This document shows, in pieces, positions 17,597 to 25,904 of a DNA stretch of 64,000 nucleotides (position 1 is the stretch's first letter; each line of letters starts with the position of its first letter). The notes beneath the pieces are model-generated. The model was not told the origin of the DNA. It made no database searches and saw nothing but the letters and a program-made list of their open reading frames with translations. Location: the NCBI GenBank assembly GCA_038729485.1, contig JAVYRX010000002.1:62001-126000 (forward strand), read 5' to 3'. The position numbers were made by a program, and so were the translations under genes. This DNA comes from GCA-001856825 sp038729485 (lineage in GTDB: Archaea; Thermoplasmatota; Thermoplasmata; Thermoplasmatales; GCA-001856825).

Positions 17597-18057
17597 GTCG
17601 AACCACCTTTTAGAATTCCTGCTTCCTTCATATGGAGGAGCATGTCGCCTTTGCTTCTGAACGTGCCTCCCTTAATCTTCTTGTAGTAGTCTCTGTAATT
17701 ACCTTTTGTTATCTTGCCAGAATCTCTAAGTTCTCTCAGGACTTTCCTCATGCCTCTGATCGTCTTCACCCATCTTCTCTTCCTTGGTTCACGTGCGTTC
17801 CTGGTACCCTTACGCGACCCCTGGCCCTTTCTTCTTCCCTTTCTTCTCTGGAGATTGGCAGCCCTGATTCTCCCTCTGGAGTTTCCCTTCTCCGGCCTCT
17901 TCTGAATCACGTTCCTCTTTATCAGACGTCTTACGTCATCTCTCGTGACTGCCTCCGATATTTCATCTATGCTCTTTACGTCCATCCACACCCTTGTCGT
18001 ACCGACCTTGAGAATGCTTGCCGCCATTCTCTTTTGAGCTAGCAACGTGGCCATCAT
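17593..18057 (-). CDS. rpl19e: Ribosomal protein eL19
   Basis: A 154-residue protein shared only by archaea and eukaryotes, with the basic RKGRRKGQGSRKGTRNAR segment in the middle. Overlaps eL32 and uL18 by four bases each, as in an operon translated in chain. Confidence 0.95.
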   Translation of the reverse strand: MMATLLAQKRMAASILKVGTTRVWMDVKSIDEISEAVTRDDVRRLIKRNVIQKRPEKGNSRGRIRAANLQRRKGRRKGQGSRKGTRNAREPRKRRWVKTIRGMRKVLRELRDSGKITKGNYRDYYKKIKGGTFRSKGDMLLHMKEAGILKGGST

Positions 18058-18449
18058 CTCACCTCGTTGAGAACTCTTATCCCCATCTGCTTGGCCTTTT
18101 CTTGTATTTCTAATCTCTTCCTTCTGCCTACAGAGGAGCTTATTCTTACTGCCTGCTTCCTGCCATCAATCCCTTCTAGTTCCTTCACGTTTGTAACATA
18201 TTTTTCGAGGAAGCCTGACGGATGCAGACCTCTAACCCTGTTTGGACCCCGATAGCCAGACTCCACGAATGCTTGCCTGTAGCCTTTTTTTTCTCTGAGC
18301 TTGGAATGCTTACCTCTTGGTTTCCTCCAGGAATCCCCGAGCTTTTTGTACCTGAACCACTCCTGTCTGTGGAATTCAGGCCTCTTCCTATTCATTCTGT
18401 TTCTCACGTCAAGGAGCCTTTGCGTATCCTTGTCTAGATCAGGTTTCAA
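18054..18449 (-). CDS. rpl32e: Ribosomal protein eL32
   Basis: A 131-residue protein with the family block FHRQEWFRYKKLGDSWRKP. The start is TTG 18449, preceded by GGTGA at about six bases, 11 bp inside the uL6 gene. No ATG in this frame would keep the N-terminal helix. Confidence 0.94.
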   Translation of the reverse strand: MKPDLDKDTQRLLDVRNRMNRKRPEFHRQEWFRYKKLGDSWRKPRGKHSKLREKKGYRQAFVESGYRGPNRVRGLHPSGFLEKYVTNVKELEGIDGRKQAVRISSSVGRRKRLEIQEKAKQMGIRVLNEVR

Positions 18450-18999
18450 TTACATCACCTTTCCTAACTATGTATATTCCATCCTGGAAAACCCTTGGAT
18501 CAAACCCCTTTATTTTGCTCATCTTCTCAATTTTTGCAGCAGCATTTCCCAGAGTTTCTAGGTCACACCCTTCTATAGTCACGGTATCTCCCTTGACCGT
18601 AACCTTCGCTTCAGCTGGCACCGAGATGACCCTTGCGCTTTTTTCCCCCAGGAAATTATCAAGCATTACCTGATTGCCCTTGACAGTGACTTTAACGGGA
18701 AAATGTGCGTAGACTATTTTCATCGTATAAACAAATCCTTTAGTAACTCCAGTCATCGCACTTTCTATGATGCTTTGCCATGTTCCCAGAACGGCTAGAT
18801 CTGATCTCTTTCCCCTTAGCAGATAGATATGGACCTTATTGTCCTTCAATTCCACCTTAGCGTATTCGTTCTTGAAGTTCTTAACGACCTTCCCCTTTTT
18901 TCCCTGAACTTCGAGTTCGAACTTGTTCTGCCTAACGCTTACTCCTTCAGGCACATCGATAAAGACTTCCTTGATTTGTGCATCAGTAGACGAACGCAA
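18439..18999 (-). CDS. rpl6: Ribosomal protein uL6
   Basis: A large-subunit protein of 186 residues with two uL6 repeats: IKEVFIDVPEGVSVR at the N terminus and a second domain containing VTVKGNQVMLDNFLGEK. The longer frame to 19125 runs through uS8 in another frame and has no family match. The TTG at 18999 has a GGAG Shine-Dalgarno five bases upstream and begins just before the conserved IKEV strand, so it is preferred. The gene overlaps uS8 by 17 bp. Confidence 0.92.
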   Translation of the reverse strand: MRSSTDAQIKEVFIDVPEGVSVRQNKFELEVQGKKGKVVKNFKNEYAKVELKDNKVHIYLLRGKRSDLAVLGTWQSIIESAMTGVTKGFVYTMKIVYAHFPVKVTVKGNQVMLDNFLGEKSARVISVPAEAKVTVKGDTVTIEGCDLETLGNAAAKIEKMSKIKGFDPRVFQDGIYIVRKGDVIET

Positions 19000-19366
19000 G
19001 TGCTCTCCCCCCCATTCCCTTCTTCTTGGCCTCTCCATTGCTAACCACACCAGCCGTCGTGGTAATGACCAATATCCCGATATCCTGTGCCGGTAAATAT
19101 CTAGATTCCCATCTCTCCATTTCATCCCTTTTTATAGAAAACCTGGGCTTAATGACCCCGCAATTGTTTATCGTTTTTGAGATTCTCACCCTGAATAAAC
19201 CGCCACGACCATTTTCCTCGTACTCAAATTCCTCTATGTAGCCATATTTCTGGAAGATTTTTAGTACGTGACCCACAAGATTAGATGCTTTAACCTCTAC
19301 CTCTTCCCTTCCCAGTCTCGAAGCATTTCTTATTGCAACCAAAGCTTCATTCAATGTATCTCCCAT
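18983..19366 (-). CDS. rps8: Ribosomal protein uS8
   Basis: A 127-residue 16S rRNA-binding protein starting MGDTLNEALVAIRNA, with the GILVITTTAGVVSN motif and the typical end GGRALAFVY. Confidence 0.96.
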   Translation of the reverse strand: MGDTLNEALVAIRNASRLGREEVEVKASNLVGHVLKIFQKYGYIEEFEYEENGRGGLFRVRISKTINNCGVIKPRFSIKRDEMERWESRYLPAQDIGILVITTTAGVVSNGEAKKKGMGGRALAFVY

Positions 19367-19375
19367 TTAAACACC

Positions 19376-19537
19376 TCACGAAAATTTCCTGAAGCCTAGT
19401 TCTGGCGCTATTTCCCTAAAGCATTGCCTGCACAGATGCAACCCGTACCGCCTTATCAGTCCCCTCTTCCTGCCACACCTGTCACATCCATCTTTCCTTC
19501 CGTACTTTTTCTTGGGACTAAGCTTGTTCTGAGTCAT
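19376..19537 (-). CDS. rps14: Ribosomal protein uS14 (zinc type)
   Basis: A 53-residue protein from ATG 19537 to TGA 19376. It has the two zinc cysteine pairs CDRC (residues 18 to 21) and CRQC (36 to 39) and the family end FREIAPELGF. Its start overlaps the uL5 stop by one base (TAATG). Confidence 0.95.
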   Translation of the reverse strand: MTQNKLSPKKKYGRKDGCDRCGRKRGLIRRYGLHLCRQCFREIAPELGFRKFS

Positions 19538-20052
19538 TAGGACGCCTCCACAATCTCGACCCCATAATTCTTTTTCATGAATTCCATCATTTCTTCCCTC
19601 GTTACTCTGAATCTGGCAGGAATCGGACGGCGCTGCAGTCTTCTTCTTGATACCCTGTAGCCACCTTTCCTCTTAAAGGAGACAACGATATCCATTCCAA
19701 ATATTCCTATTTCAGGATTGTATTTCATTCCCTTGAAATCCGTGTAATCGGAGATCCCGAAACTGTAGCTTCCCTGAGTGGAAAAGGAGTAGCTCAAGCA
19801 TCTGTTATTTTTTACCCACAAAGCAGACCTAAGAAACTTATCCATCTTTTCACCCCTCAGGGTTACCTTAACCCCTATGTCCTGCCCCTTTCTTATTCCA
19901 AACTCCCTATTGGATCTCTTTACGTGCGTGATAGTTGGATTAGAGTCGGTGATCAACTTCAACACGCTTCTTGCCTTTTCCAGCTTTTCACCTGCCTCTC
20001 CCACGCCTATGTTGACCGTAACCTTGTCAATGACCACTTCGTTCATCTCCAT
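19537..20052 (-). CDS. rpl5: Ribosomal protein uL5
   Basis: A 171-residue 5S rRNA-binding protein. It begins MEMNEVVIDKVTVNIGVGEAGEKLEKA and holds the FGISDYTDFKG motif and the basic RRLQRRPIP segment. Starts one base after the eS4 stop. Confidence 0.96.
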   Translation of the reverse strand: MEMNEVVIDKVTVNIGVGEAGEKLEKARSVLKLITDSNPTITHVKRSNREFGIRKGQDIGVKVTLRGEKMDKFLRSALWVKNNRCLSYSFSTQGSYSFGISDYTDFKGMKYNPEIGIFGMDIVVSFKRKGGYRVSRRRLQRRPIPARFRVTREEMMEFMKKNYGVEIVEAS

Positions 20053-20053
20053 A

Positions 20054-20758
20054 TCATTCGCCTCCCGGTACGGCTATCTCGCCCTTCGATCTTCCCAAGA
20101 CAAAAACGTTTGAAACAGTCGTCATGAAATTGTCCTCGCTCTCCACGGTATTTTCCTGATAGCTCCGTGACACATTGATGTCCCTAATGGTTGTGATTAT
20201 TCCCCTGTGCGACCCGCCAGTCACGTAAACGGCTGTGTCTTTTGCCAGCGGATATACGTCCAACACCTTCTGTTCTGGAAGAGAGATTTTGAGGCTATCG
20301 CCTCTCCTGATTCCCTTGTCCTCTGTTAAGATAACCCTTCCATCGTGTGTTGATATCTGAATCTTCCCGCTTTTTATAATATTCTTGCCCGTCACCTTCA
20401 CAAGCTTCCATTTTGCCTCATCCGGCTGTATGTCAGTCAAAACCATTATACCCTTTTTATCAAGAAGAACTCTCTTGAATACGCCTGTTTCCTTAATGGA
20501 GATTACGTCCATAAAACCAATGGGTCTCTGGTAATCCTTGACTATCTTCCCGTCAACCTCGACCTTCCCCCTTGATATTATATTTCTGGCTTCCTTTGAC
20601 GTGTCCGAGAGCTTTAGAACGTCCCTGATAATAACCATAAGCGGAACACTCTCTTCCCTAGGATGAGGACCGGCTTTAGCTCTGACGGACCAAATAAATC
20701 TTTTCCGAGGCTGCTTCCAAGTTGTGGGAGCTGGAAGTCTCTTTACGTGCTTACTCAT
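20054..20758 (-). CDS. rps4e: Ribosomal protein eS4
   Basis: A 234-residue archaeal/eukaryotic small-subunit protein. It has the HVKRLPAPTTW N terminus, an S4 RNA-binding domain and a KOW-type C-terminal region. Overlaps uL24 by eight bases. Confidence 0.96.
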   Translation of the reverse strand: MSKHVKRLPAPTTWKQPRKRFIWSVRAKAGPHPREESVPLMVIIRDVLKLSDTSKEARNIISRGKVEVDGKIVKDYQRPIGFMDVISIKETGVFKRVLLDKKGIMVLTDIQPDEAKWKLVKVTGKNIIKSGKIQISTHDGRVILTEDKGIRRGDSLKISLPEQKVLDVYPLAKDTAVYVTGGSHRGIITTIRDINVSRSYQENTVESEDNFMTTVSNVFVLGRSKGEIAVPGGE

Positions 20759-21188
20759 CTTTTTTCGCCTCCTCTACTGCTTCGCTATTTCCTGTAGTCT
20801 CAGGCTGCGGTACAGCTTCGCCGGACGATTGAGGTTCCGGCTGCGGTTCTTCCACCACCTTGTTCCTCATAGAAGCTAACTTTGACAGCCTCTCTTTCCT
20901 TTTTTTATCTTCTAGAACGACTTTCGTGATGATGAGGGCGGTAGGATCGATCTTCCTTGGCTTCATCTTGCCGTCCGCTTTTGAAATGTTTATGTTTTCT
21001 ATAATCACCTTGTTCTGATCCTTTAGAACCTTTATGACCTTGCCCTCCTTTCCAACGATGTTGAACTTCTCGTCCTTATCCGTGTCTCCCTTAATTATTT
21101 TGACAAGATCCCCCTTTCTTACTGGGAATCTCCTTACGCCATACCTGGAAATCAGGTCTTTCGATAGATGAATAACTACATCCTTCAT
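20751..21188 (-). CDS. rpl24: Ribosomal protein uL24 with acidic C-terminal extension
   Basis: A 145-residue protein whose KOW domain (VRKGDLVKIIKGDTDKDEKFN) initiates large-subunit assembly. After about residue 112 a tail rich in Pro, Glu, Gln and Ser extends beyond the usual archaeal length of about 120 residues. Confidence 0.94.
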   Translation of the reverse strand: MKDVVIHLSKDLISRYGVRRFPVRKGDLVKIIKGDTDKDEKFNIVGKEGKVIKVLKDQNKVIIENINISKADGKMKPRKIDPTALIITKVVLEDKKRKERLSKLASMRNKVVEEPQPEPQSSGEAVPQPETTGNSEAVEEAKKDE

Positions 21189-21197
21189 CTTGTCACC

Positions 21198-21596
21198 TCA
21201 AACAATTGAGCTGGCCAATGCGGCAACCCTTGGCCATCTCTCTGCAGCCTCCTTGGCAACAGGCCCTTTAATTTCAGTGCCCCTCGTTTCCCCATTGTCT
21301 TGCACCAGAACCGCGGCATTATCCTCGAATTCAACCATTAACCCATCCTGCCTTCTGAACGTTTTTCTTTGCCTGATCACGACAGCGTATACCACTTTGC
21401 GTCTCATCTCAGGCGAGCCTCTCTTTACAGATGCAATTATCATATCCCCGACAGAAGCCGCGGGAACCCTCCTCTTGGTATTATGGTATGCCTTCACGTT
21501 TATCAGGGACAGAACCTTTGCACCGGAGTTGTCCGCGCATTCGAGCTTTGCCCCAAGCGGGAGCCCTCTAATCTGTTTACCAGCCAGCCCCTTCAT
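21198..21596 (-). CDS. rpl14: Ribosomal protein uL14
   Basis: A 132-residue large-subunit protein with the signature GAKLECADNSGAKVLSLI and the C-terminal GPVAKEAAERWPRVA. Confidence 0.96.
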   Translation of the reverse strand: MKGLAGKQIRGLPLGAKLECADNSGAKVLSLINVKAYHNTKRRVPAASVGDMIIASVKRGSPEMRRKVVYAVVIRQRKTFRRQDGLMVEFEDNAAVLVQDNGETRGTEIKGPVAKEAAERWPRVAALASSIV

Positions 21597-21600
21597 ATAA

Positions 21601-21921
21601 TCACACCACCTTCTCCACTACTACAAATGAAATTGATTTGGCAATGGGCCTGGCGTATGCTATTTTAACGATATCCCCGATGGACACGTGAATGCAGGCG
21701 GGAAGATGGGCGTGGTATTTTCTCCTCCTCTTTTCATACCTTTCATACTTTTCATTTTTCCTTAAATATTGTCTTAGAATCGTAACTGTATTCCTCATAG
21801 AAATGGATACTACCTCGCCCTCTATTATCGGAGATTTTACGTTTATCTCCCCGTGAAATGGACAGTTCCTATCAGTGCATTCCTCTTCTGGTTCCTTCAC
21901 TTCTATACCTATGTTTCTCAT
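21601..21921 (-). CDS. rps17: Ribosomal protein uS17
   Basis: A 106-residue OB-fold protein with the archaeal N-terminal CTDRNCPFHGEINV block and the YEKRRRKYHAHLPACI signature. Starts in a four-base overlap with the Rpp29 gene. Confidence 0.95.
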   Translation of the reverse strand: MRNIGIEVKEPEEECTDRNCPFHGEINVKSPIIEGEVVSISMRNTVTILRQYLRKNEKYERYEKRRRKYHAHLPACIHVSIGDIVKIAYARPIAKSISFVVVEKVV

Positions 21922-22175
21922 CTATGCCATCTCCTTCTTGCTTTTTTCATCTTTTCTTCCGGCCTGAGCCTTATCTTTTCAATTGACACTTCTTTGCCCG
22001 AAACTAGGATGATACCTCTGGTCTTTGGGATGACCCTGTCGCCCTTTTCAGTTGAGATGACAATGATGTTTTTCCTCTCATCTACACACTTGCCCTTAAG
22101 CCCGATAAGGGTGCCATCAGTGTGTCTCAGAATTTGCAAATTAGCTCCTATCATATCTGTGAGGTACGGATTCAT
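21918..22175 (-). CDS. rnp1: Ribonuclease P protein component 1 (Rpp29/Pop4)
   Basis: An 85-residue protein with the Sm-like Rpp29 core (IGLKGKCVDERKNIIVI...). It binds the specificity domain of RNase P RNA. Its place between aIF1 and uS17 is conserved in archaea. Overlaps both neighbours by four bases. Confidence 0.93.
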   Translation of the reverse strand: MNPYLTDMIGANLQILRHTDGTLIGLKGKCVDERKNIIVISTEKGDRVIPKTRGIILVSGKEVSIEKIRLRPEEKMKKARRRWHR

Positions 22176-22462
22176 TTTTCCACCTCAACCTTAAATCCAA
22201 GCTCCTCAAGCACCTTCTTCACTCGCTCCCTTTGATCGCCCTGCAGTTCTATCTTCTCGTCCTTTACAGTACCGCCAGTTGCAGTCTTTTTCTTCAGCGT
22301 TTTTGCCAGTTCCTTTATATCCTCCGTGTGCGAATCAAACCCAGACACTATAGTAACGAATTTGCCGTATCTCCTCTTGTCTGTCTCAATCTTTATGATT
22401 TGAGATTCCCTAGCAATCTCATCGAGCGGCGTCAATTCCTTGAATATTTTATCATCCCTCAT
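22172..22462 (-). CDS. Translation initiation factor aIF1 (SUI1)
   Basis: A 96-residue SUI1-fold protein. The segment RRYGKFVTIVSGFD and the following KKKTATGGTVKDEKIELQGD match the family core that monitors start-codon pairing in the small-subunit P site. Confidence 0.94.
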   Translation of the reverse strand: MRDDKIFKELTPLDEIARESQIIKIETDKRRYGKFVTIVSGFDSHTEDIKELAKTLKKKTATGGTVKDEKIELQGDQRERVKKVLEELGFKVEVEK

Positions 22463-22659
22463 TTTTGAGTCTCCCTTAGCACTGTCTTGACTCTTGCTAT
22501 CTGCCTCTTCAACGATTCAATCTTCCCGGGACTTGGGGGAGCCCCACCCATTGCAGAAATGCCCCTTTCTCTCATAAGTTCCTCCTTCATCTCCGAGTAC
22601 TTCTTCTCTAGTTCGTCTTTATTCATCTTTCGTATGTCCCTCGCCTTCAGCTCCTCCAA
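22459..22659 (-). CDS. rpl29: Ribosomal protein uL29
   Basis: A 66-residue helical-hairpin protein beginning with the RDIRKMNKDELEKKYSEMKEE block. The chosen start is TTG 22659, 41 bp inside uS3 and behind a GGTGA site; the ATG at 22626 would lose the conserved RDIRKM region. Confidence 0.92.
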   Translation of the reverse strand: MEELKARDIRKMNKDELEKKYSEMKEELMRERGISAMGGAPPSPGKIESLKRQIARVKTVLRETQK

Positions 22660-23269
22660 CGTTGCTCACCCCCTCAAGTTGAACCTTTGAAACACGCACA
22701 TCATCAGGCAACTTTACATCGCTCCTTAGAATTTTAACTGAAATTCCTATAATTCCCGGTTTGGTCATGGCAATTGCATAGCCTTTGTCTATGTATTCCG
22801 AGGGATTTCCAGAAGAGATAACCTTTCCAGATGTGTACTTTACCCTTCTCGCCCTCTCGCCGGTCAGTTTACCTCCCATCCTGATCTGCCCTCCTCTAGC
22901 ACCGGCGTCCATTATTCTCTTTAGAATGCTGTGACCGGCCCTTCTGAAATGCCACCCTTTTTCAATTGAACGGGCAAGTTTCTGGGCCATTATTTGTGCA
23001 CTTAGTCCGGGCTCTTGCATTCCTTCAACCTTAATTAAAGGACTAGCGAGATTGAACTTTTTCTCTAGTGTTATTTCCATGTTCTTTATCTTTGAGCCCC
23101 TCCTTCCAATAACCAGCCCTGGCCTCTCCACCTTTAAAAGAACGATAGTATTCTGGGGCGTTCTCTGTATGTCCACCCCGCCAAAACCGGCATCCCAGAT
23201 TTCGTGAACTAAATATTCTTTAATAAGCTGTCTCCTTATGTTTTCCTGAAGAAACTTCAATTCTTTCAT
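22619..23269 (-). CDS. rps3: Ribosomal protein uS3
   Basis: A 216-residue protein with the KH domain motif GLVIGRRGSKIKNME (about residues 50 to 65) and the C-terminal GGQIRMGGKLTGERARR block lining the mRNA entry path. Overlaps uL22 by four bases. Confidence 0.96.
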   Translation of the reverse strand: MKELKFLQENIRRQLIKEYLVHEIWDAGFGGVDIQRTPQNTIVLLKVERPGLVIGRRGSKIKNMEITLEKKFNLASPLIKVEGMQEPGLSAQIMAQKLARSIEKGWHFRRAGHSILKRIMDAGARGGQIRMGGKLTGERARRVKYTSGKVISSGNPSEYIDKGYAIAMTKPGIIGISVKILRSDVKLPDDVRVSKVQLEGVSNVGGAEGEGHTKDE

Positions 23270-23709
23270 TCCGACTCCTCCAATATTATCTGAATGTGTA
23301 CCCGTTCTCTGTAAAACTTCCCGCTTGAGCCGTAAGCCTTGAAAGTGTAATACTTTATGGGTGCTGCAGGTTGAGCAACCGCGTTTCTTATGAAAAGCTT
23401 CTCTGAATCAAGCTGCTTGAACTCAGCATTGTTTTCAGCGTTTTGAAGCGTTTCGAGGACGTACTTGGCTGCCTTTATTGGATATCTGCCTGGACCTACC
23501 CCTTTCTTGTGAGACACGGAATCCATGAATTTCCTATAAGGAACCGCCTTCCTCTTGGATATTACATCCTCAAGATAGCCCTTAGCCGCATCCAGTTTCA
23601 TCCCCTTGATCGTCCTAACTACTTCAAGTGCATCCCTGGGAGAGATTGGAGTATTAATCGAAGTGGCACGAGCACTTTTTTTCTTATCCGTTTCTAATAC
23701 ATACTTCAT
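23266..23709 (-). CDS. rpl22: Ribosomal protein uL22
   Basis: A 147-residue protein of the exit tunnel with the ARATSINTPISPRDALEV start region and the VHIQIILEE end. A longer frame to 23760 runs through uS19 and has no match, while ATG 23709 follows the uS19 stop by 10 bases with a GAGGT site. Confidence 0.94.
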   Translation of the reverse strand: MKYVLETDKKKSARATSINTPISPRDALEVVRTIKGMKLDAAKGYLEDVISKRKAVPYRKFMDSVSHKKGVGPGRYPIKAAKYVLETLQNAENNAEFKQLDSEKLFIRNAVAQPAAPIKYYTFKAYGSSGKFYRERVHIQIILEESE

Positions 23710-23719
23710 CTTGAAAACC

Positions 23720-24175
23720 TCACTTGAGCGGCAGGAACTTTGAGCCTCTTGTAGCTCCAACTCCTGGACCTGAGTGTTTCACCTCTTTGCGTGTTTGCGA
23801 AAATTCTCCGAGATAATGCCCGATCATCTCCTCCTTAATCGTGAAGGTCTGATAGCTGCTCCCATTGTGAACGGAAACTGTCTTTCCCACGTACTGAGGG
23901 AGTATCACCAGATCCCTGACCCTCGTCTTAACGGAATCCCTCTCTAGGAGCTTGTCGTGAAGCCTCTGCTGTTCTATGTTATACCCTCTCTTCAGCGATC
24001 TTCTTGCCCTTGCAGGCATTATCTTCAAGAGCTGTGACAGATCCATCTCTGCGAGCTCGTCCACCGTTTTGCCTTTGAAAAGTATCTCTTTTCCCCTTTC
24101 TATTATAGCCTTCGTGGCTTTCCTTTTAGACCTTTTAATGGCCTTTTGAGACCTCTGTCTTCTATCTTCAGGCAT
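23720..24175 (-). CDS. rps19: Ribosomal protein uS19
   Basis: A 151-residue protein with the C-terminal signature GEFSQTRKEVKHSGPGVGATRGSK split over the family block and the HNGSSYQTFTI strand. Overlaps uL2 by eight bases. Confidence 0.96.
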   Translation of the reverse strand: MPEDRRQRSQKAIKRSKRKATKAIIERGKEILFKGKTVDELAEMDLSQLLKIMPARARRSLKRGYNIEQQRLHDKLLERDSVKTRVRDLVILPQYVGKTVSVHNGSSYQTFTIKEEMIGHYLGEFSQTRKEVKHSGPGVGATRGSKFLPLK

Positions 24176-24875
24176 TCTTCTTCACCTTTTTCCTTGGCGA
24201 CAGCCTACCCACTTTTCTGCCCGGCGGCGTATTCCTGCCTACCGTCGAAGGCCTTCCAACGTGCTGATGATTTCCGCCTCCATGCGGGTGATTCACCGCA
24301 TTCATTGCGACACCCCTTACGCCGAATGGCCGTTTAGCCCTGCTCTGAAAAGCATGTATTTTCTTACCCGCCTTTAGGAAGGGCTTGGTGTTCCTTCCCC
24401 CTCCTCCCACGACGCCTATGGTGGCAAGGCAGGATGGTTTGATATCCATCAATTTTCCGGATGGAAGCTTTATTGTCACATTTTCGCCGTGTGAGACAAC
24501 AGTGCAGAACGCACCCGGTGTTCTTGACAAATTCCCTCCAGATCCTGGCCTTACTTCTACATTGAATATAAGCGCACCATCGGGTATAAGACCAAGTGGA
24601 AGCGTATTTCCTTCCAGTGGTTCGGCATTTGGCCCTCCCTCTATCTTTTGGCCAACAAACATACCATTGTGAGCAATAAAATTCACAACTTTCTCTCCAT
24701 TCAATCTAACCTGTGCAACGGGAGCATAATGCCCAGGGTCCCTCAGCAGTTTCTCTACACGCCCTTCCCAGGAAGCTGCCACAGGATACCTTATGTCACC
24801 GTAATGTCTGTGGCTTGGGCTCTTATACATCAGCCCCCCACGACCTCTCCTTTGAACCAACAACTTCTTTCCCAT
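24168..24875 (-). CDS. rpl2: Ribosomal protein uL2
   Basis: A 235-residue protein with the peptidyl-transferase-proximal block AMNAVNHPHGGGNHQHVG, containing the conserved histidine, and an N-terminal OB-like domain. Confidence 0.97.
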   Translation of the reverse strand: MGKKLLVQRRGRGGLMYKSPSHRHYGDIRYPVAASWEGRVEKLLRDPGHYAPVAQVRLNGEKVVNFIAHNGMFVGQKIEGGPNAEPLEGNTLPLGLIPDGALIFNVEVRPGSGGNLSRTPGAFCTVVSHGENVTIKLPSGKLMDIKPSCLATIGVVGGGGRNTKPFLKAGKKIHAFQSRAKRPFGVRGVAMNAVNHPHGGGNHQHVGRPSTVGRNTPPGRKVGRLSPRKKVKKNA

Positions 24876-24886
24876 TTTAGATCACC

Positions 24887-25156
24887 TCAGAATATACCCA
24901 GCCGGGTAGCAAGTTCCTCCGCAGAAAAATCACTTGAAATCCTCACAATTGCCTTTTTCCCTTCCTTGTCCCTGATTATATTCACCTTGCTTACCTTCAT
25001 GCCTGAAATTTCCTCCACGGCTCTCTTTATGTCTGATCTTGTGGCCGTTTCATTGACAATGAACCAGATCGTATTGTTCTTTTCTATTTGCAGCATTGAT
25101 TTTTCTGTCACGAATGGCTTGGTTATAATGTCATAGGGAGTTGTCATATTTTCCAC
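24887..25156 (-). CDS. rpl23: Ribosomal protein uL23
   Basis: An 89-residue tunnel-exit protein with the signatures PFVTEKSMLQIEKNN and RSDIKRAVEEISGMKVSKVN. It docks signal recognition particle and the Sec channel in the family. Overlaps uL4 by 13 bp. Confidence 0.95.
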   Translation of the reverse strand: MENMTTPYDIITKPFVTEKSMLQIEKNNTIWFIVNETATRSDIKRAVEEISGMKVSKVNIIRDKEGKKAIVRISSDFSAEELATRLGIF

Positions 25157-25902
25157 CTTTTTATATCTTCCAGCGCACTTTCGGTCAGAACCAAAAGCCT
25201 TCCTGGATGGCCTCCAGGTGCAAGAACGTATGCATTGATCTCATTAGGAACTACCACGTCAGTGCCCGGAAGGTTTCCGACCGCCTTAACCACGTGTTCC
25301 TTGTTCGCAACCACAAACAGAATACTCTTCGGAGTGACGTACTTCCTACCCCTGCTCTTTCCCCTTCCTGCTCTTATTTTAGTACCTTCCTTTGACCTTA
25401 GAATATCGTCATAAACTCCAACGTTCTTTAGCACTTCAACCGCTTCGCTTGTCTTCTCTATCTTTTCGAATTTATCCTCAAGGATCACGGGGAGGGATTC
25501 TATAGTGAACCTGTGTCCTCTCCTCCTTACAATCTCGGGATCTGCTGTCGATGAAAGAGCGGACAGTTTTGCAATGATTTTCTCTTTCTTGTTGATCTTT
25601 ATGTGCCAGTCCTTTTCCTTGACAGGATGAAATGCTGAACGGCCTCCTCTTGCATTGCTCAACAAAACACCCCTTGAGGTCCCCTGCACCCTTGGATATC
25701 TAGAAATTCCGTGGTTGGGACCTAGATTATGACCCACACGCCTGTTCCCAGAGTAATAGTAGCTCCCATAAGGAGCTCTTCCGTTTGACATGTATGCGTT
25801 GGCAAACCTCTGGATTAAATCTGCTCTGAGAGGCATTCTGAAGGCATCAGGCAGTTCTAAAGCCCTCAAGACCTTTCCTTCCAAAGAAAGTATGTTCGCC
25901 AT
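25144..25902 (-). CDS. rpl4: Ribosomal protein uL4
   Basis: A 252-residue protein with the long internal loop that lines the tunnel (RRVGHNLGPNHGISRYPRVQ) and the GRGKSRGRKYVTPKSILFVV block. Confidence 0.96.
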   Translation of the reverse strand: MANILSLEGKVLRALELPDAFRMPLRADLIQRFANAYMSNGRAPYGSYYYSGNRRVGHNLGPNHGISRYPRVQGTSRGVLLSNARGGRSAFHPVKEKDWHIKINKKEKIIAKLSALSSTADPEIVRRRGHRFTIESLPVILEDKFEKIEKTSEAVEVLKNVGVYDDILRSKEGTKIRAGRGKSRGRKYVTPKSILFVVANKEHVVKAVGNLPGTDVVVPNEINAYVLAPGGHPGRLLVLTESALEDIKRWKI

Positions 25903-25904
25903 GA

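Noticed and set aside
18999..19125. N-terminal extension of uL6 in the long frame
   Set aside because: It is the uS8 coding sequence read in another frame and matches no uL6 N terminus.
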